A DNA stretch of 42,649 nt. Source: Desulfuromonadaceae bacterium (GTDB taxonomy: Bacteria > Desulfobacterota > Desulfuromonadia > Desulfuromonadales > UBA2294). The position numbers and the translations under genes were made by a program. The stretch is from assembly GCA_024636225.1 (NCBI GenBank), contig JAGXHN010000031.1:1-42649 (forward strand). The letters run 5' to 3'. The notes below the pieces were generated by a model. That model saw only the letters and a program-made list of their open reading frames with translations, made no database searches and was not told where the DNA came from. How positions within the stretch are numbered: position 1 is the stretch's first letter; each line of letters opens with the position of its first letter. Shown in pieces: positions 25,031 to 34,981 of this stretch.

Positions 25031-27870
25031 TGGGTAAGATAAAAGTTGACGAATTGGCGAAGAAACTCGGCTTGAACAATCATGCCATCCTCGACAAATT
25101 GAAAGAGGCAGGGATTAAGGTCGAGAACGAACAGACCTCTCTGGACGCGGATGTTGCTCTGAAATTTGAGCAGACCTATGCTGGCGATCCGGTCAATATC
25201 GAAGAACAACGTCTCGATACGGGTGTTATCCGCCGTCGTCGTAAAGCTGCACCGGTTAAAGAAAAAACTCCTGAGCCGGTTAAATCGACGTCCGTAACGG
25301 AAGCGACGCCAGAGCCGGTTAAACCGCTTGAGTCAGCTGAGCCGGTCTCCACTCCTGCAAAAGAGAAGACCATCAAGCAAGCTGAAGAAATGGCAGAGAA
25401 AAAAGAGCCTGTTGCCAAGACTGCACAGAAAAAAACGGCAGAGAAGCCTGCAGAATCTTCTGAAGTTGTCTCTCCCAAAAAGATTAAGGAAGACGTTGTC
25501 CCTGAACCCTCCTCTGATCTCGCTTCTGGGTCGGCTCCTAAACAAAAAGAGAAACCGGTTGATAAATCTTCTGCACCCCCTGCAGTGGAGGTCTTGAAAC
25601 CGGCTGCTTCAACTGAGAGAGCAAACCCGCATCGCGCCAAGATTCTCGGCCGGGTTGAACTCCCCGCTGCCGCCCAACGTCCGACACGTGGTGGGCAGAA
25701 ACCTCAAGACAGACGCGAACGTCCAGCTGCGGCTCGACCTGCTGGCGGCAGACCCCCCGCCAACGGTTCCGCTCCCGGTAGCACAGCACCCGGCAGCTCT
25801 GCACCGGGGCGGCCCGCTTCTGGCCGACCGGCTCCCGGTCGTCCGGCCCCTGGCAGACCGGTTACTGGTCGTCCTTCTCCCGTGATGGAATCGCCTGCCG
25901 GGTTAAATGCTCCTCCGGCAGAGAAGGATCAGCCGCGCGGTAAAAAACGGAACAACAAAGGGAAGGATCGCGTCGATTTTAATGCCAGTGAACAGCCCCG
26001 GCGCCGTGGCAAACGGGAAGTGTTTGAGCCTGACCGGATGTCGCGTAAAGGGAGGCGTCCTGCCAAGGCCGTCAAGAAGACCGAGATTACGGTCAGCAAA
26101 GCGATTAAACGTATTATACGTATCAGTGATGTTATCACTGTTGGTGAATTAGCCAAACGGATGGGGATCAAGGCGAACGATCTGATCCGTGAACTGATGA
26201 GTCAGGGTGAGATGGTCACCATCAACCATCCTCTCGATTTCGATACCGCGTCTCTTCTGGCGACCGAATTTAACTATGAAGTTGAAAACGTTGCCTTTGA
26301 CGAGGATACGCTTCTGGCGCATATCGATAAATCCGAGAATTTAGATGATCAGTCTGCAGCGACAACCCGTCCTCCGGTTGTAACGATCATGGGGCATGTC
26401 GATCACGGCAAAACCAGTCTTCTCGACGCTGTGCGTACAACCAGCATCACTGAGGGGGAGGCGGGCGGCATTACTCAGCACATCGGCGCCTATGAAGTCG
26501 ATGTCGACGGTAAAAAAGTAGCGTTTCTCGACACTCCGGGACATGAGGCGTTTACGGCCATGCGTTCCCGCGGTGCCCAGGTGACTGATATTGTTGTTCT
26601 GGTTGTTGCAGCCGATGACGGCGTTATGCCTCAAACCCGGGAAGCGATCAATCATGCCAAGGCCGCTGCCGTCCCGATCATTGTTGCTGTGAACAAAATT
26701 GATAAGCCGGGAGCGAACCCGGATCGGGTCAAGCAGGAGCTGTCTGAATTCAATCTGGTCCCTGAAGATTGGGGTGGTGATACAATCTTTGTTGAGGTCT
26801 CGGCCAAGAATCATACAAATATTGATCAACTGCTGGAGATGATCCTGCTTCAGGCTGAAGTTCTTGACCTGAAAGCGATCGTTGACAAACGGGCTAAAGG
26901 GACTGTCGTCGAAGCACGTCTTGATAAGGGACGCGGTTCGGTGGTAACGATTCTGGTTCAGGAAGGGACACTTAAAGTCGGAGATCCGGTGGTCAGTGGG
27001 ACCCATTTTGGTCGCGTCCGTTCCATGCGCAATGATCGTGGTGATACGGTTGAAGCGGCCGGTCCATCCTGTCCTGTTGAGGTCACCGGTCTCTCCGGTG
27101 TACCGGACGCCGGGGACAGCTTCCATTCGGTTGACGATGAGAAAACGGCGAAAGATGTTGCCCAGCATCGACAGATCAAAATGCGCGAATCCGAAATGGT
27201 CAGCCATAATAAAATCTCTCTTGAACAGCTTTATGCACGTATTCAGGGGGGGGACGTCAAGGAACTCAAGGTCATCATCAAAGCGGACGTTCAGGGTTCG
27301 GTTGAGGCGGTCAAGGATTCTCTCAATAAACTGTCGACGGACAACTGTCGCCTTCTGGTTCTGCATACGGCAGTCGGTGGTATTACGGAGAGTGATATTA
27401 CCCTCGCTTCAGCATCGGATGCTATTGTCCTCGGATTTAATGTTCGTCCCGAAGTCAAGGCAGCGAGCCTGGCTGAGTCCGAAGGGGTTGATATCAGGCT
27501 CTACAACATTATCTATGATGCTGTTGATGATATTCGCAATGCGATGGAAGGGTTGCTCGAACCGACCTTCAAAGAGAGCCCTCTCGGTCGGGTTGAAGTT
27601 CGTGAAACCTTCCATGTCTCAAAAATCGGCACGATTGCCGGTTGCTATGTCGTCGATGGTAAAATTATCCGTAATGCCAAAGCCCGCCTGATCCGTGACA
27701 ATGTTGTTGTCTGGGAAGGGGCGCTGAGCTCTCTGAAGCGTTTCAAGGATGATGTCAGGGAAGTTCAGTCGGGATATGAGTGTGGTATCGGTCTGGTCAA
27801 TTATAACGACATCAAGGCCGGTGATGTGGTTGAAGTCTATGAGATGCAAGAGGTGAAGTCGACCCTCTAA
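25030..27870 (+). CDS. infB: Translation initiation factor IF-2
   Basis: GTPase that places fMet-tRNA on the ribosome. The 946-residue protein starts with an IF2_N domain ('[20 protein letters not shown]'). A long Lys/Glu/Pro/Ala-rich linker (~70-345) includes '[13 protein letters not shown]' repeats at about 257-280, and a second IF2_N region follows ('[20 protein letters not shown]'). The G domain has 'GHVDHGKTS' (~455), '[20 protein letters not shown]' and 'NKID', then domains II-IV. ATG overlaps the fusion gene stop by one base, so translation is coupled. Confidence 0.97.
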   Translation: MGKIKVDELAKKLGLNNHAILDKLKEAGIKVENEQTSLDADVALKFEQTYAGDPVNIEEQRLDTGVIRRRRKAAPVKEKTPEPVKSTSVTEATPEPVKPLESAEPVSTPAKEKTIKQAEEMAEKKEPVAKTAQKKTAEKPAESSEVVSPKKIKEDVVPEPSSDLASGSAPKQKEKPVDKSSAPPAVEVLKPAASTERANPHRAKILGRVELPAAAQRPTRGGQKPQDRRERPAAARPAGGRPPANGSAPGSTAPGSSAPGRPASGRPAPGRPAPGRPVTGRPSPVMESPAGLNAPPAEKDQPRGKKRNNKGKDRVDFNASEQPRRRGKREVFEPDRMSRKGRRPAKAVKKTEITVSKAIKRIIRISDVITVGELAKRMGIKANDLIRELMSQGEMVTINHPLDFDTASLLATEFNYEVENVAFDEDTLLAHIDKSENLDDQSAATTRPPVVTIMGHVDHGKTSLLDAVRTTSITEGEAGGITQHIGAYEVDVDGKKVAFLDTPGHEAFTAMRSRGAQVTDIVVLVVAADDGVMPQTREAINHAKAAAVPIIVAVNKIDKPGANPDRVKQELSEFNLVPEDWGGDTIFVEVSAKNHTNIDQLLEMILLQAEVLDLKAIVDKRAKGTVVEARLDKGRGSVVTILVQEGTLKVGDPVVSGTHFGRVRSMRNDRGDTVEAAGPSCPVEVTGLSGVPDAGDSFHSVDDEKTAKDVAQHRQIKMRESEMVSHNKISLEQLYARIQGGDVKELKVIIKADVQGSVEAVKDSLNKLSTDNCRLLVLHTAVGGITESDITLASASDAIVLGFNVRPEVKAASLAESEGVDIRLYNIIYDAVDDIRNAMEGLLEPTFKESPLGRVEVRETFHVSKIGTIAGCYVVDGKIIRNAKARLIRDNVVVWEGALSSLKRFKDDVREVQSGYECGIGLVNYNDIKAGDVVEVYEMQEVKSTL

Positions 27871-28008
27871 GGGTTATTGCGTCTTCCGGTTCGCAAGGGG
27901 ACGGGCTACGACGTCAAAACTTTTTTACGCAGAGATTCTGGCTTCTGGCGCTGTTGTGATTTGCGAGAGCAGTCGGGACGTTTTACACTATTCAAAATTG
28001 AGGTTGCT

Positions 28009-28386
28009 TTGGAATACCCCCGTTCATATCGCGTTGGCGAGCTGATTATTAAACATATTTCCGAAATTATCTCCCGGGGGTTAAAAGATCCGAGGATCGG
28101 ATTTGTCACGATAACTGCCGTTGATGTTACGCAGGATCTTCGTTACGCCAAGGTTTTTTACACTGTGATCGGCACAGATCGCGAGCGCAAAGAGACGGCA
28201 GTTGGCATTGAAAAGGCGACACCGTATATCCGTCGTCAACTGGCCAGCAAACTGACGATCCGTCATACGCCGGAATTGACGTTTGTTTATGATGAGTCGA
28301 TTGAATACGGTGATCACATCGCTTCCCTTCTGAAAGAAATTCATAATGAGTCAGAGAACGATTCAGGCGATACTGAAAAGGATTGA
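28009..28386 (+). CDS. rbfA: Ribosome-binding factor A
   Basis: Cold-shock and 30S maturation factor. The 125-residue product begins at TTG 28009 ('EYPRSYRVGELIIKHISEII') after GAGG, spaced 5 bases. It carries 'RGLKDPRIGFVTITAVDVTQ', 'LRYAKVFYTV' and 'LTIRHTPELTFVYDES', the KH-type RbfA signature. The upstream open frame back to 27877 gives no family residues, so the TTG is chosen; length then matches the family. The end overlaps nrnA by 41 bases. The gap between infB and rbfA (27871-28008) shows nothing recognisable. Confidence 0.9.
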   Translation: MEYPRSYRVGELIIKHISEIISRGLKDPRIGFVTITAVDVTQDLRYAKVFYTVIGTDRERKETAVGIEKATPYIRRQLASKLTIRHTPELTFVYDESIEYGDHIASLLKEIHNESENDSGDTEKD

Positions 28387-29308
28387 AGCCGCAGAACGGA
28401 TCCTGGTTTCTGCACACGCGACTCCTGACGGTGATGCTCTCGGTTCCACTCTTGCGTTGACGATGGCGTTGCGTGAAATGGGGAAAGAGGTTGTTGCTTT
28501 TAATACTGATGGAGTGATCTCGCCATTCGGATTTCTCCCCGGAGCAAAAACCGTACAGAACCGTCTCGATCCTGATGCGAGCTTCGATCTCGGTTTTTTA
28601 CTCGACGCCGGTGAATTGCAGCGCGCCGGGATCGATCTTCGTGCTCACTGCACAGAGCTGATCAATATCGATCATCATCCACACTCCGAAACTTTCGGGG
28701 TGGAAAATCTTGTCGATATTGAAGCCGCCTCGACCGCGATACTTGTTTATCGCCTGTTGCGACAGCAGCGGCATCCAATCTCTCTTGACGTAGCGATTAA
28801 TATCTATACGGCAACCTTGTCCGATACCGGATCGTTTCGTTATTCCAATGCCAATCAGGAAGCGTTTGTCGTCGCTGCCGAGATGGTCGGACTCGGGATT
28901 AATTCCTGGGAGATCGCCTCTCGACTCTATGAGACTCAGCCCGCGCAACGTTTAACTCTGCTCGGCGAAGCGTTACGGACCCTGCAGATCACAAATTGTG
29001 GTCGCTACGCCTCAATCAGTGTGACCAGTGAGATGTACGAACTGTGTCATGCCGAGGCCAAACATACCGACGGTTTTGTTAATTATCCGCGTTCTATCGA
29101 AGGGGTTGAAGTCTCGATCTTCTTCCGTCAGACCGATCCGAACAGATTTAAAGTCGGGTTTCGTTCCAAAGGGAATGTCGATGTCGGCGCTTTGGCGCGT
29201 GAAATGGGTGGTGGCGGCCATCATAATGCTGCAGGCGTACTTGTGGAAGGGGGCCTCGAAGAGGTTCGCGCATCTGTTTTTCAGCGACTCGGGACTCAAC
29301 CGATCTGA
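28346..29308 (+). CDS. nrnA: DHH/DHHA1 phosphoesterase, NrnA-like (oligoribonuclease/pAp phosphatase)
   Basis: The 320-residue protein has the DHH metal ligands 'SAHATPDGDALGS' (His24, Asp28, Asp30), 'INIDHHPHS' and 'DTGSFRYSN', and the DHHA1 motif 'GGGGHHNAAG' near residue 283. NrnA enzymes degrade nano-RNAs and dephosphorylate pAp. Other DHH members (c-di-AMP or pGpG hydrolases) are possible, but the nusA-operon position is typical for NrnA. It starts inside rbfA and ends on the truB start (TGATG). Confidence 0.9.
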   Translation: MSQRTIQAILKRIEAAERILVSAHATPDGDALGSTLALTMALREMGKEVVAFNTDGVISPFGFLPGAKTVQNRLDPDASFDLGFLLDAGELQRAGIDLRAHCTELINIDHHPHSETFGVENLVDIEAASTAILVYRLLRQQRHPISLDVAINIYTATLSDTGSFRYSNANQEAFVVAAEMVGLGINSWEIASRLYETQPAQRLTLLGEALRTLQITNCGRYASISVTSEMYELCHAEAKHTDGFVNYPRSIEGVEVSIFFRQTDPNRFKVGFRSKGNVDVGALAREMGGGGHHNAAGVLVEGGLEEVRASVFQRLGTQPI

Positions 29309-30228
29309 TGCAGGGTTTTCTGATTATCGATAAACCGGCCGGGATCTCCTCCCATGATGTCGTACGTCGAATCAGACGGGTTGCCGGAATGCGACGCGTC
29401 GGCCACGCCGGAACCCTCGACCCGCTGGCGACCGGTCTGTTGCCGATAGCAATCGGCGATGCGACCCGTCTGATTGAGTATCTTGCTGACCGTGAAAAAG
29501 GGTACAGTGCGGTGATGCGTCTCGGGAGTGAAACCGATACGCAGGATTCAGAAGGGGTGGAGATCGCCGCTGGTGATTGGCACAATGTCGACGCGGCACA
29601 GGTCGAAAGAGAGCTTGCGCAATTTCGGGGTGAGATTGAACAGGTTCCGCCGATGTATTCGGCCCTTAAAAAAGATGGCGTCCCCCTGTATAAACTTGCC
29701 CGAAAGGGTGTTGAGGTTGAGCGGGCCGTCCGCAAGATGGTGATTCATACTCTTGTCATGACCCGCTTTGCACCACCAGAAGTCGCTTTTGATGTCGTCT
29801 GCTCCAAAGGGACTTATGTCCGGACCCTGTGTCATGATCTCGGGCGTAAGCTCGGCTGTTTCGCACACATGGTTGAGCTCCGCCGATTTCTGCATGGACG
29901 TTTCGATCTGTCGATGGCGGTGAGTCTCGACGAGGTCGAACAGCGAGGGACGAACGGACTTCCTGAGCTGTTGCTCGCGCCACTGACGGCTTTGAACGAT
30001 ATGCCCCGCTGTATAATCGCAGGGGAGGCGTGTCAGCGTCTCTTGAATGGCGTGCCGCCGGTCAAAGACGAAGTTTTGATGGAGAGTGGTCAGTGCCGTA
30101 GTGGCGAGCTTGTCGCTCTGGTTCGCGACACGCATTTACTGGCTGTTGCCCGTTTTGAACCGCAGCGTCAGATCGAACGACGTGGAGATTTTCGTATTGA
30201 AAAGGTTTTTTATCCGCAAGAAGAGTGA
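29308..30228 (+). CDS. truB: tRNA pseudouridine(55) synthase
   Basis: Makes pseudouridine at position 55 in the T-loop of tRNAs. The 306-residue protein has 'GFLIIDKPAGISSHDVVR' and the catalytic Asp38 in 'HAGTLDPLATGLLPI'. Further family blocks are 'REKGYSAVMRLGSETDTQD', 'PPMYSALKKDGVPLYKLAR' and 'CSKGTYVRTLCHDLG'. The C-terminal PUA-like region is present. One-base overlap with the phosphoesterase gene. Confidence 0.96.
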   Translation: MQGFLIIDKPAGISSHDVVRRIRRVAGMRRVGHAGTLDPLATGLLPIAIGDATRLIEYLADREKGYSAVMRLGSETDTQDSEGVEIAAGDWHNVDAAQVERELAQFRGEIEQVPPMYSALKKDGVPLYKLARKGVEVERAVRKMVIHTLVMTRFAPPEVAFDVVCSKGTYVRTLCHDLGRKLGCFAHMVELRRFLHGRFDLSMAVSLDEVEQRGTNGLPELLLAPLTALNDMPRCIIAGEACQRLLNGVPPVKDEVLMESGQCRSGELVALVRDTHLLAVARFEPQRQIERRGDFRIEKVFYPQEE

Positions 30229-30240
30229 TTGGGTTTATTC

Positions 30241-30268
30241 TTGCTTTACAATAGAGATCAATTATGAT
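30241..30268 (+). promoter_or_regulatory. Candidate promoter for rpsO
   Basis: TTGCTT and TATGAT are 16 bases apart, about 50 bases before rpsO. Downstream 'TGATAAA' and 'TTTATCA' could form a small leader hairpin. Motif match only. Confidence 0.45.
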
Positions 30269-30317
30269 AAATAATCATGTTTATCAGTTATGAATTTTGC
30301 CGGAAAGGAAGCGAAGA

Positions 30318-30584
30318 ATGCTGGCTACGGAACGCAAGCAAGAAATTATTGAAAAGTTTAAGACTCACACGAGTGATACCGGGTCACCTGAGGTTCAGAT
30401 CGCACTGCTCACAGAGCGGATTGTCTATCTGACGGAACACTTCAGAACCCATAAGAAGGACCATCACTCCCGTCGCGGCCTGCTCAAGCTGGTTGGACAG
30501 CGGCGTCGTCTGCTCGATTACCTCAAGAGAAAAAATCTCGAAGGGTATCGAACGATTATCAAGGAACTTAATATCCGCAGGTAA
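30318..30584 (+). CDS. rpsO: 30S ribosomal protein S15
   Basis: The 88-residue protein begins '[17 protein letters not shown]' and contains '[16 protein letters not shown]', '[20 protein letters not shown]' and '[20 protein letters not shown]', the S15 consensus. ATG 30318 fits the family and AAAGGAAGCG precedes it; the upstream in-frame TTG at 30297 would put non-conserved residues in front. In enterobacteria S15 regulates its own translation; no proof is seen here. Confidence 0.97.
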   Translation: MLATERKQEIIEKFKTHTSDTGSPEVQIALLTERIVYLTEHFRTHKKDHHSRRGLLKLVGQRRRLLDYLKRKNLEGYRTIIKELNIRR

Positions 30585-30587
30585 TCA

Positions 30588-30629
30588 AAGGCAGCAGATT
30601 CTTTGCCATCATGAAGAATCTGCTGCCTT
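30588..30629 (+). terminator. Strong hairpin between rpsO and pnp
   Basis: A perfect 16-bp stem, AAGGCAGCAGATTCTT with AAGAATCTGCTGCCTT, encloses a 10-base loop. There is no real T-run after it, so it is either a weak terminator or a processing hairpin like the RNase III site in the E. coli rpsO-pnp gap. No coding frame is seen in 30630-30788. Confidence 0.7.
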
Positions 30630-30788
30630 AATGTTTCAAGCTGTTGGCATCGGAGGTTGTCCGGAGAGAGGTCCTGTCCATTATACAGGAGTTGTCTCAG
30701 GCCACCCTCCTTGCCGTTTTTGCTGATATCGGAATATCGGCGATCAAACCATGAGTTTATAACTCAAAAAAACGAAAAGGATGCAAAA

Positions 30789-32882
30789 ATGGCCTATCAA
30801 AAAGTAAGTGTAGATTTTAATGGACAACCCCTGACCATCGAAACAGGTCAGGTGGCACGTCAGGCTGACGGAGCCGTCATCGTCACCTACGGTGATACCA
30901 AAGTTCTCTGTACTGTGGTGTCTGCACACCGTATGCGTGAAGGGCAGGATTTTTTTCCGCTGACCGTCAACTATCAGGAAAAATTCTATGCAGCCGGCAA
31001 GATTCCCGGTTCCTTCTTCCGCCGCGAGCGGGGGACCACCGAGCGTGAGACCCTGATCTGTCGTCTGATCGACCGTCCGATGCGCCCCCTGTTTCCAAAA
31101 GGGTACATGTTTGAAACCCAGATTATGCCGACAGTTGTTTCGGCTGACCTGGTTAATGATCCGGACACCCTGTCGATGCTTGCTGCTTCGGCGTCGGTCG
31201 CTATCTCTGATATTCCGTTCGAAGGTCCGATCGCAGCGGTTCGCGTCGGTCGTATCGGCGGCGAGCTGGTTGCCAACCCGACTCTGCAGCAGATGGCAGA
31301 GAGTGATCTGAATATCATCGTTTCCGGTTCCCGTGATGCGGTCATGATGGTCGAAGGTGAAGCCGATCTGATCTCCGAAGACGAAATGCTCGATGCCATC
31401 TTCTTCGGGCACAAATCGCTGCAGCCGTTGATCGAGATGCAGCTGCAGCTGGCCAAGGCTGTCGGTACCGTTAAACGTGAATTTTCTGTCCCGGAAATCG
31501 ATCCTGCTCTGGTTGCCAGAGTTAAAGAGCTGGCCACCAAACCGCTCGATGCTGCTGTCCGGATTCAGACCAAAACTGAGCGTTATGCTGCAATTGCCCA
31601 GGCAGAAGCTGATGTTAAAACTGCACTGGCTGAAGAATTCGAAGGACAAGCTGGCAACATCGGCTCCGTGGTTAAATCGGTTCATAAAAGCATCGTTCGG
31701 CAGATGGCAGTTAACGAACGTATCCGTATTGATGGTCGTGACATGTCGACCATCCGTCAGATTACCTGTGAGACCAACTTTTTGCCCCGTGCCCACGGCA
31801 GCGCTCTGTTTACCCGTGGTGAGACCCAGGCTCTGGTCGCTGTAACCCTCGGTACCGCAAGCGACGAGCAGCGGATGGACAACATCCAGGGGATGGAATT
31901 CAAGAAGTTCATGCTGCATTACAATTTCCCTCCATTCTGTGTGGGTGAAACCAGCATGCGTCTCTTCCCGGGTCGCCGCGAAATCGGCCATGGTATGCTC
32001 GCTGAGCGTTCGGTTGCTGCTGTTCTCCCGAAGCATGAGGATTTCCCTTACACCGTACGCATCGTTTCCGACGTTCTTGAGTCGAACGGTTCTTCATCGA
32101 TGGCCAGTGTTTGCGGCTCATCGCTCGCTCTGATGGCGGCCGGTGTGCCGGTCAAGGATGCTGTTGCCGGTATCGCTATGGGGTTGATCAAAGAGGGGGA
32201 CAAGCACGCTGTCCTCTCTGATATTCTCGGTGATGAAGATCATCTCGGCGATATGGACTTTAAAGTTACCGGGACTGCCACAGGTGTTGCTGCACTGCAG
32301 ATGGATATCAAAATCAGCGGTGTCGATAAAGCGATCATGAAAGAGGCTCTGGAGCAGGCACGTACCGGTCGTCTGCATATTCTCGGCAAAATGGCTGAGG
32401 CGATTTCCGTGCCGTGCGCAGAACTCTCTGCTTACGCACCGCGAATCACCACCATCTACGTCAAACAAGATCAGGTTCGGACCGTCATCGGTGCCGGTGG
32501 TAAAAATATTCGCGGCATTATTATGGCAACCGGCTGTTCTATCGATATCGAAGATGATGGCCGGGTCAACATCGGTTCCGCTGACGGTGAAGCCGCCAAG
32601 CTGGCGATTAAAATGATTCGCGATCTGACTCAGGAAGCCGAAGTCGGTAAACTCTACAAAGGCCTGGTTCGCAAGATCATGGAGTTCGGTGCTTTTGTTG
32701 AAATCTACCCGGGGACTGACGGTCTGGTCCATATCTCTGAACTCGATACGGAGCGTGTTCGCAATGTCTCCGATATCCTCAAAGAGGGTGACGAGGTGTT
32801 GGTCAAATGTATCGGCGTCGACAAACAGGGAAAAATCAAGCTTTCACGTAAAGAAGCCCTTGGCCAGACGTTACCTGAATAA
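30789..32882 (+). CDS. pnp: Polyribonucleotide nucleotidyltransferase (PNPase)
   Basis: Phosphorolytic 3'-5' exoribonuclease. The 697-residue protein has two RNase PH domains (~1-210 and ~300-545), with '[12 protein letters not shown]', '[13 protein letters not shown]', '[13 protein letters not shown]' and '[19 protein letters not shown]'. A KH domain follows ('[11 protein letters not shown]' near 566), then an S1 domain ('[19 protein letters not shown]' from ~623). Standard length. ATG 30789 follows AAAAGG, while the open frame upstream to 30657 lacks family residues. It is free of the hairpin but downstream of it. Confidence 0.97.
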   Translation: MAYQKVSVDFNGQPLTIETGQVARQADGAVIVTYGDTKVLCTVVSAHRMREGQDFFPLTVNYQEKFYAAGKIPGSFFRRERGTTERETLICRLIDRPMRPLFPKGYMFETQIMPTVVSADLVNDPDTLSMLAASASVAISDIPFEGPIAAVRVGRIGGELVANPTLQQMAESDLNIIVSGSRDAVMMVEGEADLISEDEMLDAIFFGHKSLQPLIEMQLQLAKAVGTVKREFSVPEIDPALVARVKELATKPLDAAVRIQTKTERYAAIAQAEADVKTALAEEFEGQAGNIGSVVKSVHKSIVRQMAVNERIRIDGRDMSTIRQITCETNFLPRAHGSALFTRGETQALVAVTLGTASDEQRMDNIQGMEFKKFMLHYNFPPFCVGETSMRLFPGRREIGHGMLAERSVAAVLPKHEDFPYTVRIVSDVLESNGSSSMASVCGSSLALMAAGVPVKDAVAGIAMGLIKEGDKHAVLSDILGDEDHLGDMDFKVTGTATGVAALQMDIKISGVDKAIMKEALEQARTGRLHILGKMAEAISVPCAELSAYAPRITTIYVKQDQVRTVIGAGGKNIRGIIMATGCSIDIEDDGRVNIGSADGEAAKLAIKMIRDLTQEAEVGKLYKGLVRKIMEFGAFVEIYPGTDGLVHISELDTERVRNVSDILKEGDEVLVKCIGVDKQGKIKLSRKEALGQTLPE

Positions 32883-32936
32883 AGACGTTTCAAACTATCG
32901 AATGCTTGAATCATTTCGATGATGATTGATAAACGA

Positions 32937-32984
32937 CCGGCCACAAAGCAGACGTCTTAAGCGTTTGCAGTGGCCGGTTTTTTT
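32937..32984 (+). terminator. Intrinsic terminator downstream of pnp
   Basis: ACCGGCCAC pairs with GTGGCCGGT. The enclosed sequence also pairs (GCAGACG with CGTTTGC, one G-U), and a run of seven T follows. It lies 19 bases before the dut start, so dut likely depends on readthrough or a weak internal promoter. Confidence 0.85.
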
Positions 32985-33002
32985 GATCTGCAGGAGAGTG
33001 CT

Positions 33003-33467
33003 GTGACGGTTGTAACGGTTCAGATTCAACGTCTGCGTGATGAAGCCTCGGTCCCCCGGTACATGACCGAACATGCCGCTGGTCTCGACCTCTGTGCCGC
33101 CCTCGAAGAGCCGGTAACACTGTTGCCGACCCGTCGGGCTTTTGTCCCGACCGGGCTGGCGATGGCAATTCCGGTCGGGTACGAAGGTCAGGTGCGCCCT
33201 CGATCCGGTTTGGCTTTAAAACAGGGTGTAACTTTAGTGAACAGCCCCGGAACCATTGATGCTGACTATCGCGGCGAGATCGGGGTGATTATGATCAATC
33301 ACGGTGAAACCCCTTTTATAATCAATCCCGGTGATCGGATCGCTCAGTTGCTGATTGCACCGGTTACCCATGCCAATCTGGTGGTGGTCGATCGTCTTGA
33401 CAACACGGAGCGCGGGAGAGGGGGGTTCGGTCACACCGGGATTCAAAATGAGAGTGAAGAGTCATGA
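33003..33467 (+). CDS. dut: Deoxyuridine 5'-triphosphate nucleotidohydrolase (dUTPase)
   Basis: This enzyme hydrolyses dUTP to dUMP and pyrophosphate. The 154-residue trimeric dUTPase has '[11 protein letters not shown]' (motif I), 'VRPRSGLA' (65-71, motif II), '[14 protein letters not shown]' (motif III, Asp86), 'GDRIAQLLI' (motif IV) and '[10 protein letters not shown]' (motif V, His where Ser is common). The start is GTG 33003 with CAGGAG 6 bases upstream. It overlaps the next gene by 4 bases (ATGA). Confidence 0.95.
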   Translation: MTVVTVQIQRLRDEASVPRYMTEHAAGLDLCAALEEPVTLLPTRRAFVPTGLAMAIPVGYEGQVRPRSGLALKQGVTLVNSPGTIDADYRGEIGVIMINHGETPFIINPGDRIAQLLIAPVTHANLVVVDRLDNTERGRGGFGHTGIQNESEES

Positions 33468-33739
33468 CAATTGCGGATCCAGATGATTTGATTGAATTCC
33501 CCTGTGACTATCTGTTTAAAGCGTTTTGCGCAAAAGATGCGGTTGCTTCTTTTCGCGGTTCGATTAAAGAAGCTGTCAATCGCGTGGTTTTGTGCAGCAA
33601 TGACGCCATTAAAGAGCGGAAGAGTTCTCAAGGGAACTATGCCTGTGTAACCGCCCTGGTACGTCTTGAGAGCCGGGTGCAGCTGGAGGCGATTAATAAT
33701 GAGATCCGTAAGATTGATGATTTGATGTTTATGATCTAA
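33464..33739 (+). CDS. DUF493/YbeD-family protein
   Basis: The 91-residue product has the DUF493 pattern: '[17 protein letters not shown]' near the N-terminus, '[18 protein letters not shown]' and '[19 protein letters not shown]' (an ACT-like ferredoxin fold). Function is unknown in most bacteria; E. coli YbeD lies next to lipB. Translation is coupled to dut. Confidence 0.75.
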   Translation: MTIADPDDLIEFPCDYLFKAFCAKDAVASFRGSIKEAVNRVVLCSNDAIKERKSSQGNYACVTALVRLESRVQLEAINNEIRKIDDLMFMI

Positions 33740-33912
33740 ATTTGCGAACTCTCTTTTTTAGTTTTGACCTGTTTTGTGATAGATTTACGTCAGAATGTCA
33801 CATGGCTCGATCATTGCGCGCCTTGCTTCTGATCTTTTTTTCTTAGTCATCCAAATTGATGCATTTTTGCCAAAGCATCAAATAACTCTATTTATTTGAG
33901 AGGAGGTTCTCC

Positions 33913-34527
33913 ATGTTGATTTCTGTCGATCCAACTAATCCGCAACCGAGGCAGATCAAACGTATTGTTGACGGCCTCCGTCAAGGGAACGTTATCGCTT
34001 ATCCGACGGATACAATTTACGGACTCGGATGTAACATCTTCAACAGTAAAGGGATCAAGCGTCTCTATCAGCTCAAAAAACGTGATCCACGCAAACCTTT
34101 CTCGTTTATCTGCGCTGATATAGCCGATGTTGCCAATTACTGCCAGGTCAGCAACTTTGCTTACAGGATCATGAAGCGGCATCTCCCCGGTCCTTATACC
34201 TTTGTTCTTGATGCCACACGTCAGGTCCCCGGCCTTTTGGTCACGCGTCAGAAAACCGTCGGTATCCGTATCCCGGATAACCCGGTGGCTCTCGCTATTG
34301 TCCGTGAACTCGGTCATCCTCTGGTGACAACCAGTGTCAATGAAACAGGTGAAGAGCCGCTCGTCGATCCTTTTGAAATTGAATCTTTTTTCGGCCGCTC
34401 TCTCGATATGGTTGTCGATGGCGGGATCATGCTCGGCGACCCTTCGACTGTCATCAGTCTGATTGATGACAAGATTGTGGTCCTGCGGCAGGGGAGCGCT
34501 GAAACTTCATGGATCACCTCCGCGTGA
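33913..34527 (+). CDS. Sua5/YciO/YrdC-family protein, YciO-like
   Basis: The 204-residue single-domain protein has 'LRQGNVIAYPTDTIYGLGC' (25-43), 'LKKRDPRKPFSFIC', 'LPGPYTFVL' and 'TVGIRIPDNPVALAIV', the YrdC-fold nucleotide and RNA site. These proteins form threonylcarbamoyl-AMP for t6A at tRNA position 37 (TsaC/Sua5) or belong to the related YciO branch. Sequence and length resemble YciO more than TsaC, so tRNA t6A synthesis is possible but unproven. AGAGGAGG precedes the ATG. In the 173-base upstream gap only a small hairpin (TGATGC with GCATCA) is seen. The end overlaps the PDZ gene. Confidence 0.85.
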   Translation: MLISVDPTNPQPRQIKRIVDGLRQGNVIAYPTDTIYGLGCNIFNSKGIKRLYQLKKRDPRKPFSFICADIADVANYCQVSNFAYRIMKRHLPGPYTFVLDATRQVPGLLVTRQKTVGIRIPDNPVALAIVRELGHPLVTTSVNETGEEPLVDPFEIESFFGRSLDMVVDGGIMLGDPSTVISLIDDKIVVLRQGSAETSWITSA

Positions 34528-34925
34528 TGCGTCGATGCATCCTCACTTTCGCACTGATACACGCTCTTCTGTTGTCACAGGCGGCTTTTGCCGGTGATAG
34601 ACCGGGGAGCCTCGGTATTCAGGTTGTGCCGATCTCGACCGGTGAACTTGCAGTGCTGCACGTTATCGATGGCTCTCCGGCCATGCAGAGCGGATTGCTC
34701 CCGGGGGATCTGATTATCGAAGTCGATCAGCTTTCGATGCGTGGGAGTGATTTTGACCAGGTGACAAAAAGCTCTCTTTGGGGAGATGTTGGAACCGAGG
34801 TCGCTCTGGTCTGGCTGCGCCCCGGCGTTGCCGACAAGATGCAGGCAACAATCAGGCGGGTCGCGATTACAGATAATCTGAAAATCAAACGAATACCGGG
34901 TGTTGAGATCAGAACCCCGAACTGA
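34509..34925 (+). CDS. Secreted single-PDZ-domain protein
   Basis: The 138-residue protein starts with a signal peptide: basic 'RVMRR', hydrophobic 'CILTFALIHALLLSQ' and the likely cleavage 'AAFA|GD'. The rest is one PDZ domain, with carboxylate loop-like 'SLGIQVVPI' and 'GSPAMQSGLLPGDLIIEVD'. No protease domain is present, so it probably binds exported proteins or C-termini in the periplasm. It overlaps the YciO-like gene by 19 bases from ATG 34509; ATG 34527 (MRRCIL) is an equally good start. Confidence 0.78.
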   Translation: MDHLRVMRRCILTFALIHALLLSQAAFAGDRPGSLGIQVVPISTGELAVLHVIDGSPAMQSGLLPGDLIIEVDQLSMRGSDFDQVTKSSLWGDVGTEVALVWLRPGVADKMQATIRRVAITDNLKIKRIPGVEIRTPN

Positions 34926-34981
34926 CAGCCCCGGAAGGGAAAGGTCACGATCTTTAAGGCCCAAACAGAACTGCAGAGAAT

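Noticed and set aside
26341..27366. 341-codon open frame on the - strand across infB
   Set aside because: Antisense to the highly conserved IF-2 G domain; no recognisable product.
27877..28008. N-terminal extension of RbfA
   Set aside because: The extra 44 residues show no family match, and a well placed GAGG plus TTG at 28009 gives the normal RbfA length.
30744..32036. 430-codon open frame on the - strand across pnp
   Set aside because: It is fully antisense to PNPase, whose protein is clearly conserved; the product shows no known motif and is a by-product of codon bias.
33740..33912. Small RNA or promoter before the YciO-like gene
   Set aside because: TTGACC is present but no acceptable -10 at proper spacing was found; only a 6-bp hairpin is visible.
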